Shown: positions 24,824 through 32,913 of the stretch, piece after piece
Layout of the letters: every line of letters begins with the position of its first letter
Numbering within the stretch: position 1 is the first letter of the stretch
Origin: Deltaproteobacteria bacterium
Lineage (GTDB): Bacteria > Myxococcota > Kuafuiibacteriia > Kuafuiibacteriales > Kuafuiibacteriaceae
Assembly: GCA_016713425.1 (NCBI GenBank)
Contig: JADJPE010000005.1
Coordinates: 4,030,001 to 4,094,000, forward strand
Length of the DNA stretch: 64,000 nucleotides
Direction of reading: 5' to 3'
Program-made: the position numbers and the translations under genes
The notes under the pieces: model-generated
Database searches by the model: none
The model's input: the letters and a program-made list of their open reading frames with translations, nothing else
What the model was told of the DNA's origin: nothing

Positions 24824-26293
24824 ATGCTGCTCGAGCTCAAGCAATCCCTGAATCTCAGGCTTCAGCAACAGCTCGTCATGACGCCGCAGCTTCAGCAGGC
24901 CATCCGGCTTCTGCAGTTGTCGCGTTTGGAGCTCGTCGACGCCATCAACAGCGAGATCGTTCAGAACCCGGCCCTCGAAGAAGACCAGCGGCCCGAGGAC
25001 GACACGGTCGCGGAGGAACGGGCGATCTCCGGGGAAGAACCTAACTTGCGGGAAGTGGTCGACCTGGATCGGGCCAAGGAGGTGACCGGGGATCAGCAGG
25101 CGGCGGGGGAAATCGATTGGCAGCAGTGGCTCGACCAGTACAGCTCGACGGCGCCCTCTGGGGGACAGAAGCCGTCATCGAATGAGGATTTGCCCAGCCT
25201 AGAGCAGACGCTTACTGCAAAGGAAACCCTCCAGGAGCATCTGATGTGGCAGCTGACGCTGGCGCAGATGGTGGAGAGTGATCGCGGCATCGCGGTGGAG
25301 ATCATTGGGGCGCTTGGTGACGATGGCTTCCTGGCCGGGGAGCGGCCGTGCGAGGACATCGCGATTCGTCTGGGTGTGAGCGTAGACCACGTCGAGCGCG
25401 TCTTGTTACGGGTTCAGGACTTCGACCCGGCGGGCGTGGCTGCGCGCGACATTCAGGAGTGTTTGCTCATTCAGCTCCGTCGGCAGGGGAATGAAAACAA
25501 GCTCGCGGAGCTTCTGATTCGCGAGTATCTCCCGGAGTTGGAGAAGCGAAACTTCCAAGCGATCGCTCGCAAGGAAGAGGTTTCGATCGACGAGGTTGCG
25601 GAGGCGCTGCGGGTCGTTCAGAGCCTGGACCCGAGGCCAGCACGGAGCTTTGGCGAGCAGGATTCTATCTACATCACCCCGGACATCTACGTGAACAAGG
25701 TGGGCGATGAGTACGTCATCGTGCAGAACGAGGACGGGCTGCCGATGCTCCGGGTTTCAAAGTATTATCGCAATGCGCTCGCCAACGGAATGAATGGCGA
25801 GGCGAAGAGCTACGTGCAGGAGAAGCTTCGAGCGGCGCAGTGGCTGATCCGATCGATCCATCAGCGGCAGCGGACGATTTATCGGGTCATGGAGTCGATC
25901 CTCAAGTTCCAAAGGGATTTTTTCGACCGGGGCATCGACCACCTCAAGCCGCTCATCCTGCGTGACGTGGCTGAAGACATCGGGATGCATGAATCGACGA
26001 TTTCTCGCGTTACCTCGAACAAGTATGTCCATACGCCACAGGGTATCTTCGAGCTCAAATACTTCTTTAACAGCTCGATCGGTCGTTCTGAGGGGGACGA
26101 TGTGGCGAGTGCTTCGGTGAAGCACCGCATCAAGCAGCTTATCGATGCCGAGGACGCGAAGCGGCCCCTTTCGGACCAAGCGATTGTTGAGATTCTGAAG
26201 AAAGAGAACATCAACATCGCGCGCCGGACAGTCGCGAAATATCGGGAGGCGCTCGGGATCCTGGCCTCTTCCAAGCGACGCAAGATCGTTTAG
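24824..26293 (+). CDS. rpoN: RNA polymerase sigma-54 factor
   Basis: 489 aa. Region I (LNLRLQQQLVMTPQLQQAIR, rich in Q/L) interacts with enhancer-binding activators, an acidic region II follows, then the core-binding and HTH domains. The RpoN box IARRTVAKYREALGI near the C-terminus recognises the -24 promoter element. The ATG at 24824 precedes a conserved LLELKQSL start. Sigma-54 needs AAA+ activators; one with the GAFTGA loop is encoded at 54769 in this window. The neighbours (lptB before; hpf, ptsN, rapZ after) match the conserved rpoN cluster. Confidence 0.96.
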   Translation: MLLELKQSLNLRLQQQLVMTPQLQQAIRLLQLSRLELVDAINSEIVQNPALEEDQRPEDDTVAEERAISGEEPNLREVVDLDRAKEVTGDQQAAGEIDWQQWLDQYSSTAPSGGQKPSSNEDLPSLEQTLTAKETLQEHLMWQLTLAQMVESDRGIAVEIIGALGDDGFLAGERPCEDIAIRLGVSVDHVERVLLRVQDFDPAGVAARDIQECLLIQLRRQGNENKLAELLIREYLPELEKRNFQAIARKEEVSIDEVAEALRVVQSLDPRPARSFGEQDSIYITPDIYVNKVGDEYVIVQNEDGLPMLRVSKYYRNALANGMNGEAKSYVQEKLRAAQWLIRSIHQRQRTIYRVMESILKFQRDFFDRGIDHLKPLILRDVAEDIGMHESTISRVTSNKYVHTPQGIFELKYFFNSSIGRSEGDDVASASVKHRIKQLIDAEDAKRPLSDQAIVEILKKENINIARRTVAKYREALGILASSKRRKIV

Positions 26294-26446
26294 CTTGGGG
26301 CTTCAAGCACAATGGTGTCAGGCGCCGCGAGCGGTTAGGATGCCGTGAGCAGCCAATGACTTGAGGCCTGGGCGCTCCATGGTCAGCTTCGCACGACGTT
26401 CGTTCGGGGCTGGCGGTGCCGCGTCGGACCTAGAGGTGAGTGATTC

Positions 26447-26998
26447 ATGAAGTGTTCTGTCACGTTCCGCCACATGAAGCCGAGCGACCCGATTCGGGCC
26501 TATGCCGAGGATCGCATCGATAAGATCACCAAGTTGATCGAGGAAGGCACGGAAGCCCAAGTCGTGCTCTCGCTCGAGAAGCATTTGCACGTGGCGCACC
26601 TAGAGCTTTTGACTCACGGCTCTTTGCGGTTGAGGTGCATCGAGAAGTCGCCCGACATGTACGGATCGATCGATCAAGCCGTCGAGAAGATCATGCGTCA
26701 GGCGCAGCGCTATCGGTCGAAGATCAAGAATCATCGAGAGTCGACCAACGGCCGCGAGCTTCCACACAAGGTTATTGATGTGGTGCCGGAGAACGACGAG
26801 GAAGAGCAGAGGCTTCCCGACATCGTTCGCCAGGAGACCATCATCGCGAAGGAGATGAGCGTCGACGACGCCGTGATGCAGATGGATCTCTTGAACCAGG
26901 ACTTCCTCGTCTTCACGAATACGATCAGCCAGCGCGTCAACGTCGTGTACCGTCTTCCAGCCGGCCAATATGGGCTCATCGAGGCCCAGACCTCCTAG
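26447..26998 (+). CDS. hpf: Long-form ribosome hibernation-promoting factor
   Basis: 183 aa. Residues 1-95 form the HPF/YfiA domain (VTFRHMKPSDPIRAYAEDRI; VVLSLEKHLHVAHLELL), which binds the decoding region of the 30S subunit. Residues ~125-180 (VRQETIIAKEMSVDDAVMQM, then DFLVFTNTISQRVNVVYR and GQYGLIEAQ) form the long-HPF C-terminal dimerisation domain. This single protein can therefore produce 100S dimers without RMF. The rpoN gene ends 153 bases upstream; that gap holds no gene I can support. Confidence 0.94.
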   Translation: MKCSVTFRHMKPSDPIRAYAEDRIDKITKLIEEGTEAQVVLSLEKHLHVAHLELLTHGSLRLRCIEKSPDMYGSIDQAVEKIMRQAQRYRSKIKNHRESTNGRELPHKVIDVVPENDEEEQRLPDIVRQETIIAKEMSVDDAVMQMDLLNQDFLVFTNTISQRVNVVYRLPAGQYGLIEAQTS

Positions 26999-27084
26999 CC
27001 GAATCGTCCAGCGCGGCAGGCGCATGCCACCCCATCTTCATCTCCCCGCCCCCGCCCCTCGTGCCGTCGAGCGCGGGCTCAGAG

Positions 27085-27564
27085 CTAGAAGGTGCCTGAT
27101 GTGTCTTTGGCGCAGATGGCGTCCCAGAGTTCGGGCGCCGTCTTGAGCTCGACGAGCGTTCTTCTGAACTCCGCATCCTTCAAGAGGCGCGACGCGCGCG
27201 CGAGTGCCTTCAGGTGGATGCCCGAGCTCCCTTCGGGGACGAGCAACGTCAAGAACAGGTGGGCCGGCTTGCCGTCGAGTGAGCCGAAGTCGACACCCTC
27301 GACGCTTCGACTGAAACACGCAACCGCCCGGCTCAAGCTAGAGAGCTTGGCGTGTGGGATCGCGATCCCCTGGCCGACGCCTGTCGAGCCGATGCGTTCG
27401 CGTTCGATGAGGACGCGAAAAGCCGATGCCGCGTCGACTTCGCGCACGACGGTCACGATCTGACCGACGATCTCCTCGAGGACCGCGTCACGCGTCTTTG
27501 CCTTGAGGTCGGCGACCACGAGTCCTGCGGACATGATGTCTACGATCCGCATCTTGGGGCGCAC
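27085..27564 (-). CDS. ptsN: PTS IIA-like nitrogen-regulatory protein PtsN
   Basis: 159 aa, EIIA(Ntr)/EIIA(Fru) fold. The phospho-accepting His71 lies in GVGQGIAIPHAKL; other marks are ERERIGSTGVG and PAHLFLTLLVPEG. EIIA(Ntr) receives phosphate from an HPr-like protein and regulates potassium, nitrogen or stress pathways. Here it could take phosphate from the EIIB-HPr fusion encoded nearby. Oddly, it lies on the minus strand between hpf and hprK, whereas in most proteobacteria ptsN is co-directional with rpoN and hpf. The start could also be the Met at residue 5. Confidence 0.92.
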   Translation of the reverse strand: MRPKMRIVDIMSAGLVVADLKAKTRDAVLEEIVGQIVTVVREVDAASAFRVLIERERIGSTGVGQGIAIPHAKLSSLSRAVACFSRSVEGVDFGSLDGKPAHLFLTLLVPEGSSGIHLKALARASRLLKDAEFRRTLVELKTAPELWDAICAKDTSGTF

Positions 27565-27698
27565 ACTACTCCTCAGTTGGAAGAGTTCAAGCTGTGACTT
27601 TCATTAGGGTTTCAATCGATGGCGCAGCCGCGGGTCTTTATGAGGGGTACCGGCACGCATCGGCAGGGTGTAAGGGATACAAGTCGCGGCGAGCCCAA

Positions 27699-28736
27699 AT
27701 GCCCCACGTTACCGTTCGGAAATTCTTGGCCCACGTTCAGGCCGCTTTGGGGCTCGAATTGCTCGCGGGCGAGCCGGGGCTCGACCGACCCATCGCGTCC
27801 ACGCAGATTCAAAAGCCGGGGCTGGCGCTGGCCGGGTTCACGCAATTCGTGCGACCCGATCGCGTGCAGGTTCTTGGGCAGACTGAGATCTCATACTTGG
27901 GCTCGTTGGCTCCAGCCGAATTGACGAGGGCGGTCGACGGCTTGCTCGAGCGGGACGTCTGTTGCTGCGTCATCACGAAAGGGTTGCCCGCGCCCGATAT
28001 TCTGGTGGCGGCGTGTACACGGACCTCTACGCCCCTGATGCGGACTGGCGTGACTTCCTCCGTGTGTATCCGCCGCCTGCTTACGTACCTTGACGATCTT
28101 GTTTCCCCACGCTGCACGCTGCATGGCGGCCTTGTCGACGTCAATGGCGTCGGCGTCCTGATCGTGGGTGCCTCCGGTATTGGCAAGAGCGAATGCGCGC
28201 TGGATCTGGTGCTCCGGAAGCACCGTTTGGTGGCGGACGATGTGGTTGAGATCCGCCGACGTGGTGAGGATCTTGTTGGTCAGGCGCCCCCGACGATCCG
28301 CGGACTGATCGAGGTTCGAGGCATTGGGATCTTGAACGTGGCTGAGCTCTACGGGGTGACGGCGACCCGCGATCACAAGCGCATCGAGCTCCACGCCGAG
28401 CTCGTCGATTGGCATCAGCTCGTCGTTCCGGACCGCATGGGCCTCGATGAGCGGACGCAAGACATCTTGGGCGTTGCGGTCAGGTCGCACAAGATTCCCG
28501 TGAAGCCAGGGCGCAACGTTGCGGGGCTCATCGAGGTCGCGGCCCGCGACTTCCTGCTGCGACGACTGGGACGCAACGCGCCCTTGGCTTTGACCGAACG
28601 CATCCGGCGGCAGCTCGAGGCGGTGGAGACCGCTTGCGAGTCGAACGACAAAGTGTCGACGGGAGACGTGCCGATTCTGCGAACGCTCGCCAATCCGTCC
28701 GAAGTCCACGATCACATCGAAGATGAGGTTGAGTAA
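27699..28736 (+). CDS. hprK: HPr kinase/phosphorylase
   Basis: 345 aa from the ATG at 27699; the open frame runs further upstream without family-like sequence. The P-loop GASGIGKS is at ~157-164, the catalytic His in TLHGGLVDV at ~142, and the second signature IRGLIEVRGIGIL at ~190-202, so both kinase and phosphorylase chemistry should be intact. HprK phosphorylates HPr on a serine. The HPr domain encoded at 30178 retains the matching Ser (Ser253 in NAKSLLGL). The C-terminus has an extra ~25-residue acidic tail. rapZ follows after 3 bases. Confidence 0.95.
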   Translation: MPHVTVRKFLAHVQAALGLELLAGEPGLDRPIASTQIQKPGLALAGFTQFVRPDRVQVLGQTEISYLGSLAPAELTRAVDGLLERDVCCCVITKGLPAPDILVAACTRTSTPLMRTGVTSSVCIRRLLTYLDDLVSPRCTLHGGLVDVNGVGVLIVGASGIGKSECALDLVLRKHRLVADDVVEIRRRGEDLVGQAPPTIRGLIEVRGIGILNVAELYGVTATRDHKRIELHAELVDWHQLVVPDRMGLDERTQDILGVAVRSHKIPVKPGRNVAGLIEVAARDFLLRRLGRNAPLALTERIRRQLEAVETACESNDKVSTGDVPILRTLANPSEVHDHIEDEVE

Positions 28737-28739
28737 TAA

Positions 28740-29630
28740 ATGCGCGTTGTCTTGATCACTGGCCTCAGCGGCTCGGGAAAAAGCACGGCGCTCCGCGCCC
28801 TCGAAGACATTGGCTTCTACGCGGTCGACAATTTGCCGATCCGACTTCTGGACGATCTGATCGCGCTTTTTTCGGAGTCAGACTCCCTCAACGCGGTCGA
28901 GAAGGTTGCGCTCGTTATCGACGCGCGAACGACGAGGCCTCGCTCGAACTCGGGATCCTCCCCGGGCGAGATCCCGCTCATTCCCGAGGCGCTTGCGCGC
29001 GTTCGCCGGGCGGGGCACGAGCTCGACGTCGTCTTCCTCGACGCGCTCGACGAAGCCCTCGAGCGACGGTACTCCGAGACGCGGCGCCGTCACCCGCTCA
29101 GCATCGACGGAACGGTGCGATCGGGCGTCGTCAATGAGCGGCGCTTGCTTGCGCCCATCAAGGAAGCGTCGGACCGGCGAATCGACACCAGCGGAATGTC
29201 GGTGCACGATCTTCGCCGTGAGATTCAGGACGTCTTCGACCAAGAGGGGCGCGCACACGATCTCGCGATTACTGTGACGTCTTTTGGCTTCAAGTACGGT
29301 GTTCCGACCGATGCCGATCTGATGTTCGACGTGCGGTTCCTGCCCAATCCGTATTTCGTGGAGTCGCTGCGGCCATCGACCGGTGAATCGAGCGATGTCA
29401 GCGACTACGTGCTCGCCCACCCAGAGACGCACGTCTTCTTGGATAAGCTCCTCGACCTTCTCACGTTCCTGCTCCCCCAGTACCAGAACGAAGGTAAGGC
29501 GTATCTGACGATCGCGATTGGCTGCACGGGGGGGCGACATCGTTCCGTCGCGCTCGCGATCGAAGTTGCGCGCCGCCTGCAGGCGGACGGCGCGTCGGTC
29601 CGCGTCCGGCATCGCGACGTCAACCGCTAG
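28740..29630 (+). CDS. rapZ: RNase adapter / nucleotide-binding protein RapZ
   Basis: 296 aa. Walker A GLSGSGKSTALRALEDIGF is at the N-terminus; other family blocks are YAVDNLPIRLLDDL, the Walker-B-like VVFLDALDEALERRYSETRR, FDVRFLPNPYFVESLRP and the C-terminal AIGCTGGRHRSVALA (putative sensor domain). In E. coli RapZ guides RNase E to GlmZ and links amino-sugar levels to glmS. Elsewhere its role is less clear. It is adjacent to hprK and the PTS genes, as in many proteobacteria. Confidence 0.95.
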   Translation: MRVVLITGLSGSGKSTALRALEDIGFYAVDNLPIRLLDDLIALFSESDSLNAVEKVALVIDARTTRPRSNSGSSPGEIPLIPEALARVRRAGHELDVVFLDALDEALERRYSETRRRHPLSIDGTVRSGVVNERRLLAPIKEASDRRIDTSGMSVHDLRREIQDVFDQEGRAHDLAITVTSFGFKYGVPTDADLMFDVRFLPNPYFVESLRPSTGESSDVSDYVLAHPETHVFLDKLLDLLTFLLPQYQNEGKAYLTIAIGCTGGRHRSVALAIEVARRLQADGASVRVRHRDVNR

Positions 29631-29762
29631 GTCGACACCTCACGGACCGCCGATCGATGAACACCGACGTTCGCCTGCTTTGTGGGTCTTTGTCCGCCCG
29701 TTGGCCCCTGACGCGACTCGAACTCCTCGGCTACATTGGCTCGTGGACGGAGTCGCGCACCC

Positions 29763-30185
29763 ATGATCGGCATCGTCGTGGTTAGCCATGGCCGGCTTGG
29801 CCAAGTCTTGCTCGAGACAGCGGCCGAAATCGTGGGCCCATTGCCGACGTCGGTCGCCGTTTCGGTTGCCGTGGCGCGGAGCCAGAGCGTCGAGGACATT
29901 GGTCAAGACATCCGTCGTGCCGTCGCGGCGGTCGATCAGCCCGATGGTGTGCTGATCTTGGCGGATGCCTTCGGGGGTACCGCAGCCAACATTGCCTCAG
30001 AGTTGGTGCTCAATCAGAAGGTCGATGTGGTGACGGGGTGCAACCTGCCCATGTTGCTCAAGCTCAAGAGTGCCCTCGTCGAGACGAGCGATCTGACCAC
30101 CTTGGCTCGGTGCCTCAAAGACTACGCCCAACGAAATGTCGTGGTGGCGAGCGACATTCTCCGGGGTGACGCGAAGCATGCCTGA
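29763..30185 (+). CDS. PTS EIIA of the mannose family
   Basis: 140 aa. The sequence MIGIVVVSHGRLGQVLLETA places the phospho-accepting His at residue 9. GVLILADAFGGTAANIASEL and GCNLPMLLKLKSAL are typical of the EIIA(Man) fold. The gene overlaps the next one by 8 bases, so the two are translationally coupled. No EIIC or EIID permease gene is present, so a regulatory rather than transport role is likely. A ~130-base gap separates it from rapZ. Confidence 0.9.
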   Translation: MIGIVVVSHGRLGQVLLETAAEIVGPLPTSVAVSVAVARSQSVEDIGQDIRRAVAAVDQPDGVLILADAFGGTAANIASELVLNQKVDVVTGCNLPMLLKLKSALVETSDLTTLARCLKDYAQRNVVVASDILRGDAKHA

Positions 30186-31068
30186 ACCGCCGCCGCCTGG
30201 ATTGCCTTCGCCGTTCTTTCGGGTCGACGCACGACTGGTCCACTCCGCGGTGACGAACGCTTGGATCCCACACCTCCAGGCGAAGCGTTTGGTCGTTGCG
30301 AGCGAGCGCTTCATGCACAACCCCCTGCGTCGTGCGCTCGCGGCGCATTCGATTCCCGAGGACGTGAAGCTTTTCTTTGTGCGGGAGGATGATGCGACGT
30401 CCCTCGGTACCCTGCTTGCGTCGGGCGAGGCGACGTTGGTCCTCTTCGAAACGCTGGCGGCTGTGTCACGGGCCGTTGAGGCGGGCGTTGACATTGGCGC
30501 CCTCAATCTTGGTCACGTCCCGGCCGGGCCGCACCGGACGCCTATTTGCCCCGCCGTGCATCTTGCCCCGAGCGATTTCGTATTGATCGACCGGCTCAAA
30601 GCTCGCGGCGTGTCTATCGACGTTCGGACACTGCCCGATGACGGGACGCTCGATCTTTGGCCTTTGGCCCCCTCGTCGTCCGCCGAGTCGAGTGAGGAGG
30701 GCGCGGCTGCGATCGAAAGCGGTGGATTTCTTCCGCCGCCCGCCGATGTGCCCGTATCCAGCGGTTCGGCGCGTGTTGGGGAGCCCGAGATGCCCAGACG
30801 GGTCGAGAGCTCGGTGACGGTCGTGAACGAACGTGGTCTGCATCTTCGAGTTGCGCACATGCTGGCCCAGCTCGTGTCGCGGTTTCGTTCCTCGGTGCTC
30901 CTCGGGCGCGACGGTCGATTCGTGAATGCGAAGAGTCTCCTTGGCTTGACGACGCTGGGCGCGGCGCGCGGTGTGAAGCTCTCGGTCATCGCGGAAGGTG
31001 TCGACGCTTCGAAAGCGGTTGCGGAGATCGAGCGCTTCTTTTCGTCGGACTTTGAGGTCTCGGCGTGA
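30178..31068 (+). CDS. Fusion of mannose-type PTS EIIB and HPr
   Basis: 296 aa. Residues ~12-165 are an EIIB(Man/Sor) domain: RVDARLVHSAVTNAW with the phospho-His at 22, VVASERFMHNPLRRALA, and LVLFETLAAVSRAVEAGV. After a Pro/Ser/Glu linker (165-205), residues ~207-296 are an HPr domain: VTVVNERGLHLRVAHMLAQL with His222 (EI-dependent site) and NAKSLLGLTTLGAARG with Ser253 (HprK site). The usual GLHARPA is GLHLRVA here; the conserved Arg is kept but Pro is lost. One polypeptide thus holds both the general carrier and a downstream acceptor. The gene overlaps EIIA before it and ptsI after it. Confidence 0.88.
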   Translation: MPEPPPPGLPSPFFRVDARLVHSAVTNAWIPHLQAKRLVVASERFMHNPLRRALAAHSIPEDVKLFFVREDDATSLGTLLASGEATLVLFETLAAVSRAVEAGVDIGALNLGHVPAGPHRTPICPAVHLAPSDFVLIDRLKARGVSIDVRTLPDDGTLDLWPLAPSSSAESSEEGAAAIESGGFLPPPADVPVSSGSARVGEPEMPRRVESSVTVVNERGLHLRVAHMLAQLVSRFRSSVLLGRDGRFVNAKSLLGLTTLGAARGVKLSVIAEGVDASKAVAEIERFFSSDFEVSA

Positions 31069-32843
31069 ATCATTGCTTCACGGGGCTCGCCGTGTCGGGC
31101 GGCATAGGGATTGGGCGGGTTCACCTGCTCGATCGGCGCCGCGTTGCGTATCCTCGCCTTCGTCTCCCGGATGATTCGGTCGACGAGGAGGTCGAGCGCT
31201 TTCAGGCGGCCCTTCGCGCTTCGGGTGCTCAGCTCAGTGAGCTCTCGGCGCGGGCTGCGCAGGCTGGCTTTCGACAGCTCGAGACGTTGATGGAGGCCCA
31301 CGCGACGATCCTCCTCGACGACGCGCTTCGTGGCGCCACGATCCGCCGTATTCGAAGCGAGCAAAAGAACGCAGAATGGGCGCTCAAGGAGACGATTCGC
31401 GGGCTTCGGGAAGCGTTCGATCAGCTGGAGTTCGAGTACTTTCGCGAGCGGCGTCGCGATGTCGACTTCGTGGGGGATCGGATCCTCCGCAACCTCGTCG
31501 GGGCGAAGGTCGACTTGCTTTCCGAGCTCCCGGAGGAGGCGGTCGTCGTTGCGTACGAGCTGTCGCCTGCCGATACGGTCATGTTGGCGCGGCATTCGGC
31601 ACGGGCCTTCGTCACGGAGGGCGGAGGGCCGACTTCCCACACCGCGATCTTGGCCCATGCGCTGAACATCCCGTCGGTGCTCGGCGTTCGCGGGATCATG
31701 CACCTCGCGGCCCTTGGGGACGAGATTGTGGTCGATGGGGATGCCGGCGTGGTCGTCCTGTGTCCCGATGCCGAGGAAATCGAGGTCTACCGCGGTCGTC
31801 GAGTGGCGCGCGCGCAAACCGAGCGCGTTCTCCTCGAACATCGAGATCTCGCGGCCGAGACGACCGATGGTGTGAAGATCCACGTCGACGGGAACATCGA
31901 GGTTTCGTCGGAGGTCGATTCCGTTCTCGGCTGTGGTGGCGAAGGGATCGGCTTGTATCGCACGGAATTCATGGCGCTCGAGGCGCCGACCGTGCTCTCT
32001 TCGCAAGAACACTTCGAGGTCTATGCCCGTTTGGTCAGACGGCTCGACGGGCGAATGCTCACGATTCGTACTGTCGACGTCGGGGGCGACAAGTTGTTGC
32101 GCCGGCGCGCAGACTGCGCCGACTCCAAAGATGCGCTCATGCGCTCGATGCCCTCGCCGCTCAATCCGGCGCTCGGATTGCGCGCGATTCGCCTGAGTCT
32201 ACGCCAGGAGTCCGAGTTCAAGGCCCAGATCAAGGGCGTGCTCATGGCGAGCGGCCTCGGTCCGGTACGGGTGCTTTTGCCGCTTGTGACCCACCTCGAA
32301 GAGATCCGGCGTGCCCGGAAGATCTTGGATGAGGTGATGAAGGAACTCGAGCGTGAAGGCGTCGCTTTCGATCCGAAGATTCCGTTGGGGACCATGATCG
32401 AAACGCCGGGTGCGGCCTTGGTCGCCGACATTCTCGCGAAGGAAGCCGATTTCCTTTCGATCGGCACCAACGATCTCATTCAATACGTGCTTGCTGTCGA
32501 CCGCGACAACGACGACGTCACTTACCTCTATCGTCCATGTCATCCGGGGGTCCTGCGGCTCATTCGGAGCGTCGTGTGCGTGGGCGCGGAGCGCGATGTA
32601 CCGGTAAGTCTTTGCGGTGAGATGGCTGCGAACCCGTGGCTCTTACCGCTTCTCGTCGGGCTCGGTCTTCGTGCACTGTCGATGAGCGCGACCTCGATTC
32701 CGCTCGCAAAACACGTGATCCGCCAGCTCTCGGCGGCCGATTGTCGAGCATTGGTCGAAAGACTCCTCGACCTGCCGACCGCCGACGAGGTCGAAGAAGC
32801 GGTTCGCGCCTGGTCTCGGCCCTGGATGCCGGGCGTGTCGTAG
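31065..32843 (+). CDS. ptsI: PTS enzyme I (phosphoenolpyruvate-protein phosphotransferase)
   Basis: 592 aa, GTG start overlapping the EIIB-HPr stop (GTGA). It has the HPr-binding helical domain, the active-site His192 in GGGPTSHTAILAHALNIP, GEGIGLYRTEFM, GGDKLLRR and the PEP-barrel signature DFLSIGTNDLIQYVLAVDR, then LCGEMAANP with the catalytic Cys. It transfers phosphate from PEP to the HPr domain encoded just upstream. It has no GAF/PTSP extension, so it is not EI(Ntr)-like. With HprK, EIIA(Man), EIIB-HPr and PtsN it forms a complete phosphorelay without a sugar transporter. Confidence 0.95.
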   Translation: MNHCFTGLAVSGGIGIGRVHLLDRRRVAYPRLRLPDDSVDEEVERFQAALRASGAQLSELSARAAQAGFRQLETLMEAHATILLDDALRGATIRRIRSEQKNAEWALKETIRGLREAFDQLEFEYFRERRRDVDFVGDRILRNLVGAKVDLLSELPEEAVVVAYELSPADTVMLARHSARAFVTEGGGPTSHTAILAHALNIPSVLGVRGIMHLAALGDEIVVDGDAGVVVLCPDAEEIEVYRGRRVARAQTERVLLEHRDLAAETTDGVKIHVDGNIEVSSEVDSVLGCGGEGIGLYRTEFMALEAPTVLSSQEHFEVYARLVRRLDGRMLTIRTVDVGGDKLLRRRADCADSKDALMRSMPSPLNPALGLRAIRLSLRQESEFKAQIKGVLMASGLGPVRVLLPLVTHLEEIRRARKILDEVMKELEREGVAFDPKIPLGTMIETPGAALVADILAKEADFLSIGTNDLIQYVLAVDRDNDDVTYLYRPCHPGVLRLIRSVVCVGAERDVPVSLCGEMAANPWLLPLLVGLGLRALSMSATSIPLAKHVIRQLSAADCRALVERLLDLPTADEVEEAVRAWSRPWMPGVS

Positions 32844-32913
32844 ATTCGAGCCCCGTGGACCGAAGACCTCGCGCATGCGCATCGAACGTCTCGCCGAGAC
32901 CAAGGCCCGCGGT

